Origin: Heterobilharzia americana
Lineage: Eukaryota; Platyhelminthes; Trematoda; Strigeidida; Schistosomatidae
Assembly: GCA_944470555.2 (NCBI GenBank)
Contig: OX104130.1
Span: 74,157,160 to 74,221,159, forward strand
DNA length: 64,000 nucleotides
Reading direction: 5' to 3'
A model generated the notes under the pieces. That model was not told the DNA's origin. It saw only the letters and a program-made list of their open reading frames with translations, and did not search any database. Made by a program: the position numbers and the translations under genes. Shown in pieces: positions 58,306 to 64,000 of this stretch (the first letter of the stretch is position 1; each line of letters starts with the position of its first letter).

Positions 58306-58628
58306 TTATTATTATTATTAGTCCCTTGGGTTCCTAGTGGAACATACGGCTTCAGTAGCACGTCTTCAGTGACCTCTGTTCTCTGAGATCTTTTGAACCT
58401 GGTTCCACGACAGCCCAGAAGCTCTCATTTCCTCCTCGCACGACCTCCTCCATGTCACCCTCGCCACGGACGCTCAACTTGTCGCTTACCATAGGGATTT
58501 CACTCGAGGGTCTGACGCGTGATGTCCCCAGTCAGCCTTCTCAGTGCATGCCCAATCCATCTCCACTTCCTCCTGCATATTTGTTGGATGATAGGTTCTT
58601 GGTTGGTTCGTTCCCAGACCTCCTTGTT
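58306..58628 (-). mobile_element. RTE-like family A, 3' fragment with TSD GTGAATA
   Basis: It has a TTATTATTATTA tail, the standard 3' end and about 300 bases of C-terminal coding sequence. The direct repeat GTGAATA lies at 58299-58305 and 58629-58635. Of the short copies it is the closest to the complete element. Confidence 0.85.
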
Positions 58629-58689
58629 GTGAATAGGATCGAGAAAATCTATCAACTCGATTTTTCAGATAATGTTTACTTTTAGTGTT

Positions 58690-58900
58690 ATGGCTTGTAA
58701 TACATCGTCGTTGATTAGACCGAATTGATCAGTCTGTGTTGGTATATGGGCTCGTGTGAGGATGCGTTGATTATTGCCTGTGTTTTAATGTGTATAGTAA
58801 TGATGGGTACATCCAGCTGACGAGTCCTAAATAGGACGAAATGCACATCCTAGATTTCAACGCTAGCCACTACCCATCATTACTATAAATGTTTACTTTT
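58690..58900 (+). mobile_element. SINE-like family S2 fragment carrying the best hammerhead
   Basis: GGGCTCGTGTGAGGATGCGT and TTATTGCCTGTGTTTTAATG match the S2 flank at 10190-10235. The ribozyme follows directly. There is no tRNA-like head on this copy. Confidence 0.65.
58793..58887 (+). ncRNA. hammerhead ribozyme with intact core and extended stem I
   Basis: CTGACGAG is at 58817-58824 and GAAA at 58838-58841. Stem II is G58824-C58837 to C58827-G58834 with loop UAAAUA. Helix III pairs 58841-58843 with 58846-58848 (AUG/CAU) with a two-base loop. The cleavage site follows C58849 (triplet AUC). Helix I pairs 58811-58816 (AUCCAG) with 58850-58855 (CUAGAU) with one C-A mismatch. After an asymmetric internal loop a perfect 17-bp stem follows (58793-58809 with 58871-58887). 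All invariant core bases are present. An internal loop in stem I facing the stem II loop is the layout of the known fast Schistosoma hammerhead. Confidence 0.88.
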
Positions 58901-59598
58901 TCTAGTTAAACTAAAGTAACTATCAATTTCATTGAATTTTTGTTGATTTATTGAAAAAAAGTTCATTTATTCTACTGACGTAGCTTTCAATAATAAATCT
59001 TAAAAACATAACTGATCTTATTCTGTTTTACTTTTTTCGACTACAGAGTCTTCTGAGGAGAGATATATGCAATCAATGAGTGGTTTTCATTCATCTTACC
59101 TGATTACTTTGTTCTCCTTTCGGTCCACCATAAGTTTTACTGTTTTCTTGATCATCTGAAAAAACCTGGATGCTTTAGTTCATCTTCTGTCCTCTTTTAC
59201 CCTGCCCTTAAGATTCCAAGTTGATACTTATCATAATAAGGTTCATGTATGGGTTACTAAATTTATGTTCAGTTTTACTTTCAGGATCTTCACATTGCGA
59301 AATATCTCATAAGCCTTATGTCTAAGGACAGCCTTGTTGACTGACGGTGTTGAACTGAAATATCGGAAAGTAGCATTGTCATCTAATCTTCTGAGCGACT
59401 GTAAACGTTTTCCTTCAGGGTTCAGCTGCAGAGTCCAGGAGTGAAATGATACTGACTCTAGTTTATTCAAAATCCATCCCCTAGAGATTCATATGCTTTT
59501 CAGATGAAGGATATTGTAGCTTCGTCAACTTTAACTTAAATGTCAGTAATCATGCCTGCTTTTCTGACAACAGCATGTTTAGATAGATAAAAGCGTCT
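58901..59598. other. unassigned intergenic sequence
   Basis: The minus-strand 75-codon frame 59243-59470 (NATFRYFSSTPSVNKAVL) looks protein-like but is not recognised. No supported exon. Confidence 0.35.
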
Positions 59599-59613
59599 AT
59601 TTCGTGTCTACAT
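59599..59613 (+). repeat. target-site duplication, left copy (15 bp)
   Basis: ATTTCGTGTCTACAT is repeated exactly at 62170-62184 and delimits the family A insertion. Confidence 0.92.
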
Positions 59614-62169
59614 GGGCGACATGAATGCCAAACTGGGAGGGGACAATACGGGAAGAGAACTAACCATGGGTCGAGAGGCGCTAGGTGAAATGAATGAGAA
59701 TGGAGAATTGTTTGCAGAATTCTGCGCATTCAACGATTTGGTGATTGGAGGCAGTGTGTTCAGGCACAAAGATATCCACAAGTCAGCGACATGGATTTCA
59801 GCATTCACCAGATGGACACACTAAAAATCAGATCGACTTTATCTCAATCTCAAGAAAATGGAGACGCAGTCTACTTGACACAAGGTCAAGAAGAGGAGCA
59901 GATGTAGGTTCAGACCACTCACCATCTCGTGCAAGGAACCTTCTAAATCAAGTTAAAAGCCTTCAAGGAAGCTGGTGATAGACCTCAATTCAAGTACAAC
60001 ACTCGGAAACTGAAGGATGAAACTACAAAGGAGATCTTCAAAGCAGCCATCAAGACAAAATGGGAGATATCGAGGGACATCCCTGAAGAAACCTGTGTGG
60101 ATGAACACTGGAAGTCTTTGAAAGCTGTGTGGAAAGAAACCTGCACAGCCGTATTAGGAAGGAAGAAGAAAGAAGACAAGGAATGGATCTCGACGGATAC
60201 CTGGAAGCTGATAGAGGAGAGGAGGATGGTGAAGCAGAAGATAAACCAGTGCATGGATGCTCAACGACAAGAGGAACTGAGCACAATGTATAAAACACTG
60301 GACAAAGAAGTGAAGAAGAGTGCACGCAAAGACAAAAGACACTTCTACGAAACACTGGCAAGTGAAGCAGAACAGGCTGCAAACTGGTAGGAGAGACCTG
60401 ACGACATTGTATCAAATAACCAGGTTGCTATCAGGGAAGAGACCAACACAGATGAAACCAATAAAAGATGAAGAAGGGAATTTAATTACAAAAGAAGAGA
60501 AACAGAGGAAACGATGGGCCGACCACTTCAAGAAGCTCTTGAATCGATCACCACCTGCACTTCGTCCAGAAATACCACCTGCAGCTGCTGAATTACAAGT
60601 GAACATAAATCCCCCAACGAAAATGGAAGTCCTGAACGCCATAAAGCTACTGAAATGCGGGAAAGCAGCAGGACCAGATGGAATACCGCCAGAAGCACTG
60701 AGAACAGATGCAGAGACAACAGCGGACACGCTCACATCACTATTGCAGAAGGTGTGGAAGGAAGAGAAGGTACCTGGCGATTGGAAGAAGGGTTACCTTG
60801 TCAAACTTCCGAAGAAGGGAGACCTTAGTGCTTGCAAGAACTGGCGCGGAATCACTCTCCTATCCACCCCAAGTAAAATATTAGGCCGCATCATCCTGGA
60901 GAGGCTTAAAGACGCACTGGATTCAAAACTGCGACCGGAACAGGCAGGCTTCAGGAAGTACAAATCATGTGCAGACCAAATTGCAACGCTTCGTATCATC
61001 ATAGAACAGAGCGTAGAATGGCAATCAGCTCTATACCTCAACTTCATCGACTTTGAGAAGGCCTTTGACAGCGTCGACCGAGAAGTAATTTGGAAACTGC
61101 TTCAATATTACGGAGTACCGCAAACCTTTATCCGCCTCATTCAACAACTATATGAAGATGCCACATGCCAAGTAATCCACAATGGGAAGCTCAGTGATGC
61201 CTTTGAAGTGAAGACAGGAGTGAAACAAGGTTGCCTACTATCCCCCATGATATTCCTGATTGTGGTGGACTGGATCATGCAGCAAACAGTAGGCAGCGAG
61301 AAGAGGGGGATACACTGGACGACGGAAAAGAACCTAGAAGACTTGGATTTCGCCGATGACTTGTGCCTAATGTCACATAAACTTGAAGATCTGCAGGCAA
61401 AAACTAACAGGTTGATAGAAGAGGCAGCGAAGACGGGACTTCAGGTGAATATAGAGAAGACAGAAGTGATGAAGATACCGCACCACCACCATCAACAACA
61501 ACAACAAACTCCAATCACCGTCAACGGGAGAAACTTGAAGGAAGTAACCTCCTTCACTTATCTAGGAAGCACTGTTTCAACTACAGGCGGCACAGGCACA
61601 GACGAGGATGTCAAAGTGAGAATCGGAAAAGCAAGACAGGCGTTCATTAGCCTGAAACCAGTGTGGAGATCTTCTGCACTCAGCATGTGGAACAAGATAC
61701 GGATTTTCAACACCAACGTCAAGTCAGTGCTCTTGTATGGCTCAGAGACTTGGCGCGCCACGAAAGGTATTTCCAATAAACTACAGACATTCATCAACAA
61801 CTGCTTACGCTCGCTGCTGAAGATTAGATGGCCAGAAAAAATAAGCAACAAGGAACTCTGGGAACGAACCAACCAAGAACCTATCACGCAACAAATATGC
61901 AGGAAGAAGTGGAGATGGATTGGGCATGCACTGAGAAGGCCGACTGAGGACATCACGCGTCAGGCCCTCGAGTGGAATCCCCATGGGAAGCGACGAGTTG
62001 GACGTCCGAGGGTAACATGGAGGAGGTCATGCGAGGAGGAAATGAGAGCTTGTGTGCTGTCGTGGAACCAGGTTCAAAAGATCTCAGAGAACAGAGGTCA
62101 CTGGAGGCGTGCTACTGAAGCCGTATGTTCCACTCGGAACCCAAGGGACTAATAATAATAAAAATAATA
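59614..62169 (+). mobile_element. RTE-like family A element, youngest and longest copy (2.56 kb)
   Basis: It is 5'-truncated inside the APE endonuclease (GDMNAKLGGDNTGRELTMG at the start), followed by NQIDFISIS and GADVGSDHS in a second frame. A third frame (60097-60390) has KEWISTDTWKLIEERRM, and the RT frame follows to 62152. The 3' end is GGAACCCAAGGGACT plus AATAATAATAAAAATAATAA. The identical 15-bp repeats on both sides show insertion by target-primed reverse transcription. The 5' truncation and three frameshifts (about 59800, 59930 and 60390) mean it cannot encode a complete protein. Confidence 0.93.
60320..62152 (+). CDS. reverse transcriptase and C-terminal domain of family A (610 codons)
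   Basis: This is the only long uninterrupted frame in the window. The first ~27 codons are out of frame relative to the ancestor; true homology starts at RRDLTTLYQITRLLSGKRP. Then come GPDGIPPEAL, GDWKKGYLVKLPKKGD and NWRGITLLST, AFDSVDRE (near residue 248, first catalytic Asp), GVKQGCLLSP, FADDLCLMS (residues 344-347 carry the FADD box with both catalytic Asp), a His/Gln run, the TYLGS region, LLYGSETW, RWPEKISNKELWERT and a basic end WRRSCEEEMRA. It would copy element RNA into DNA at a nicked target, but the N-terminal endonuclease is broken. The motif set fits the RTE clade, close to schistosome SR2/SR3-type elements; the exact family name is not certain. It is intact because it is young, not necessarily because it is expressed. 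Confidence 0.88.
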   Translation: MHAKTKDTSTKHWQVKQNRLQTGRRDLTTLYQITRLLSGKRPTQMKPIKDEEGNLITKEEKQRKRWADHFKKLLNRSPPALRPEIPPAAAELQVNINPPTKMEVLNAIKLLKCGKAAGPDGIPPEALRTDAETTADTLTSLLQKVWKEEKVPGDWKKGYLVKLPKKGDLSACKNWRGITLLSTPSKILGRIILERLKDALDSKLRPEQAGFRKYKSCADQIATLRIIIEQSVEWQSALYLNFIDFEKAFDSVDREVIWKLLQYYGVPQTFIRLIQQLYEDATCQVIHNGKLSDAFEVKTGVKQGCLLSPMIFLIVVDWIMQQTVGSEKRGIHWTTEKNLEDLDFADDLCLMSHKLEDLQAKTNRLIEEAAKTGLQVNIEKTEVMKIPHHHHQQQQQTPITVNGRNLKEVTSFTYLGSTVSTTGGTGTDEDVKVRIGKARQAFISLKPVWRSSALSMWNKIRIFNTNVKSVLLYGSETWRATKGISNKLQTFINNCLRSLLKIRWPEKISNKELWERTNQEPITQQICRKKWRWIGHALRRPTEDITRQALEWNPHGKRRVGRPRVTWRRSCEEEMRACVLSWNQVQKISENRGHWRRATEAVCSTRNPRD

Positions 62170-62184
62170 ATTTCGTGTCTACAT
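62170..62184 (+). repeat. target-site duplication, right copy (15 bp)
   Basis: ATTTCGTGTCTACAT directly follows the AAT-type tail. Confidence 0.92.
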
Positions 62185-62419
62185 TCTCCTCTACATTGAA
62201 ACAGGTCACCGGTTTTCGCATTGATTAGATGTCCCCTAGCATAAAAATATGACGTGGTTATGTCTGTCTGATTCACTTTTACCCGTCGAATTAATATATG
62301 TACGTTACTAGCATATTTCATTATCCGGTCGTCCAACCTTGCATTTAACAACATTTTTGTAAGAAGAATAACACAACCAATTCAATAAACTTCCATCCTG
62401 TAGAACTTTCGACCAGGTG
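62185..62419. other. unassigned intergenic sequence
   Basis: Nothing recognised. Confidence 0.35.
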
Positions 62420-63665
62420 AAATGTGGGACTTTATATAAGTTAAATCCCAAAAGAGTAATAAAAAAAGCCATCACAGTCCACTTAGAGAGAAACACTCTA
62501 TTAACTCGTTCACAGCATGGCTTTCGCAGAAATTTCTCTCGCTTGATGAACCTCCTCTTAGTCAGAGAAAATTGGGTTAATTCTGACGATGACAACATAC
62601 ATTTAGATATCATTTTCATAAACTTTAGTAAGGTGTTTGATAAGATACCTCTTTCCAGGCTTCTGTAGGAAACTAGGTTTTGGAATCACTGTCAATCTGC
62701 TTGCATGGATAAGAAAGTTTATTCTTGATAGGAGACAAACAGTAAGGATTATTCTCAACTCTCCTCTTGGAAGTCAGTAGAAAATGGAGTGCCGCAAGAC
62801 ATATTCTTGGGTCCCCTGTTGTTTCTCTTATGTGTAAATGAGGTGCAAATATCACGAAATCCTTCATGGTTCTCTACGCTGTTGATGTGAAAATCTAGCG
62901 GAAAATTAGGAACGACGAGGATATACATGCTCTTCAGGTAGACCTAAACAGCTTGTTTACCTGGTCAGAGAAGTGGCTGATGCCTATCAACATAGGTAAG
63001 TAAATGTGTGAGCATGCATATATTGCACACACACAGCAATGCCGATGTTGATGGGACTTCTCTACCGCTAGTACTGACCCACAAGGACCTTGGAGTCATA
63101 GTGATTTACGATTTGAAAACCACAGCACATTGATAGTAGCTCGGAATTTTAGGACAATTTGGGCATTACGCCGAACGTTTTCAAAAATAAGTGGTGATAT
63201 GTTCACTATCTTATGTACATTCTACGTTGGGTCTAAATTAGAAAGCTGTACACAGGTGGCAAATTCTTTTCTGACAGGTGACTCCGAGTTTCTGGAAAGG
63301 TCTCGTATGATCTCTGCGATGACTGGCCTGACTTATGAAGATCGACTTAAGGAGCTGAACCTCTTCTCTTTATCCCGTCGCAAACAGAGAAGGGATCTAA
63401 TCATGTTATGCAGGATTCTAAGAAATGACTTCAGACCTGATCTATCTTCTCTTTTCCTTCGTGTTACTTCATGAAACCTCAGAGGACATAGTAGGAGGAT
63501 ACAAAAGCAAAGAACAAACATAGTCTCTGCAAAGTACTGGTTCTCTCGTCGAGTAATCAACGCCTGGAACCGACTCCCAGAAGAAGTGGCGTCCACATCA
63601 TCAACTGACTTGTTCAAAAGGGGATTGGACAAGTACAGAAATTTACTGGAAAAGGATTAATGTAG
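62420..63665 (+). mobile_element. CR1/SR1-like non-LTR retroelement, decayed RT
   Basis: The first frame (62417-62668) reads RSQHGFRRNFSRLMNLLLVRE then DIIFINFSKVFDKIPLSRLL, the RT motif FSKAFDKVPHSRLL. Further broken frames give VENGVPQDIFLGPLLFLLCV (SGVPQGxxLGPLLF) and YAVD in place of YADD (62875-62886). The next are DLNSLFTWSEKWLMPINIGK, then LTYEDRLKELNLFSLSRRK (63130-63474) and NAWNRLPEEV near 63560, the typical CR1-clade end. The second catalytic aspartate is replaced by Val, so the enzyme is dead apart from its stops. Confidence 0.88.
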
Positions 63666-64000
63666 GCTCACAGCCTTCTGTTCTCAAACAACAAATCTGC
63701 ATCTGAATCTTAAGATGTCTTGTTACATAACGACTTTGTACAAATTGCTGGAATTTCTGTTTTTCATCCGGCAGGGGAATGGCCTTTCGGTATAGGTATG
63801 ACATGAGATGGTTAGTGATTTTTCACTACAACTCCATGATTCTCAGAATTATTTGCGACTATCCAAAATGAAAAGTGACCATCTAATGTGTTCACAGCAA
63901 AATTGGATGAGTCTGAACTCGATTCTTTAGGTGGAAGACGGTGCGGACTCCTGATAAATCTCGAACTGGGAACAAAAAAATGTCCAATACCACTAGTTTC
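63666..64000. other. unassigned intergenic sequence to window end
   Basis: It may contain the 3' untranslated part of the CR1-like element; nothing else recognised. Confidence 0.35.

Noticed and set aside
59041..59160. Exon starting after CTACAG at 59046
   Set aside because: The open frame is short, no donor or homology supports it.

Overview
The window looks like nuclear DNA of a flatworm, most probably a blood fluke of the genus Schistosoma. The reasons are an AT-rich base composition, long introns packed with degenerate RTE-, CR1- and Penelope-type retroelements, and SINE-like repeats that join a tRNA-like head to a hammerhead ribozyme. That last arrangement is a known hallmark of schistosome Sm-alpha repeats. 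The species cannot be fixed from the sequence alone.

One host gene is clear: the 3' two thirds of an alpha-catenin gene on the + strand. Eight exons (3807-3989, 5806-5967, 11946-12104, 16664-16819, 19666-20038, 35272-35561, 38546-38734, 44898-45179) join in frame to 597 codons plus a stop. They cover the end of M1, M2, M3, an unusually long linker and the whole C-terminal F-actin-binding domain. The exons for the beta-catenin-binding N-terminus must lie upstream of base 1. The coding bases are under 5% of a ~41 kb gene body; intron 5 alone is 15.2 kb. A poly(A) signal lies at 45471. Two acceptors (exons 6 and 7) have a long (TA)n run about 30 bases upstream.

Nearly everything else that can be assigned is mobile DNA. 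(a) RTE-like family A (APE + RT with FADD, (AAT)n tail) has nine copies: 224-1048, 8737-9557, 38203-38382, 45578-46640, 48940-50220, 51768-52620, 56356-57410, 58306-58628 and 59614-62169. The last has an uninterrupted 610-codon RT frame and a 15-bp target-site duplication. (b) Family B, resembling SR2 (YADD, tail ending in TTGAT-like repeats), occurs as many broken copies in both orientations. (c) Penelope-like elements carry RT and GIY-YIG fragments at 21130, 31210, 32460, 36760, 42590 and 47100. (d) One CR1/SR1-like copy lies at 62420-63660. (e) At least three SINE-like families have tRNA-like heads and hammerhead ribozymes, some with an intact catalytic core.

Region by region: 1-3800 is repeats upstream of the first visible exon; 3807-45476 is the alpha-catenin gene with repeat-filled introns; 45500-64000 is downstream sequence made almost only of retroelements. 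It includes a ~1.05 kb near-identical inverted pair of family A copies around a Penelope fragment, the internally deleted family A derivative that keeps both ends, and the best preserved hammerhead (58793-58887). No rRNA, functional tRNA gene, CRISPR array or bacterial-type operon was seen.
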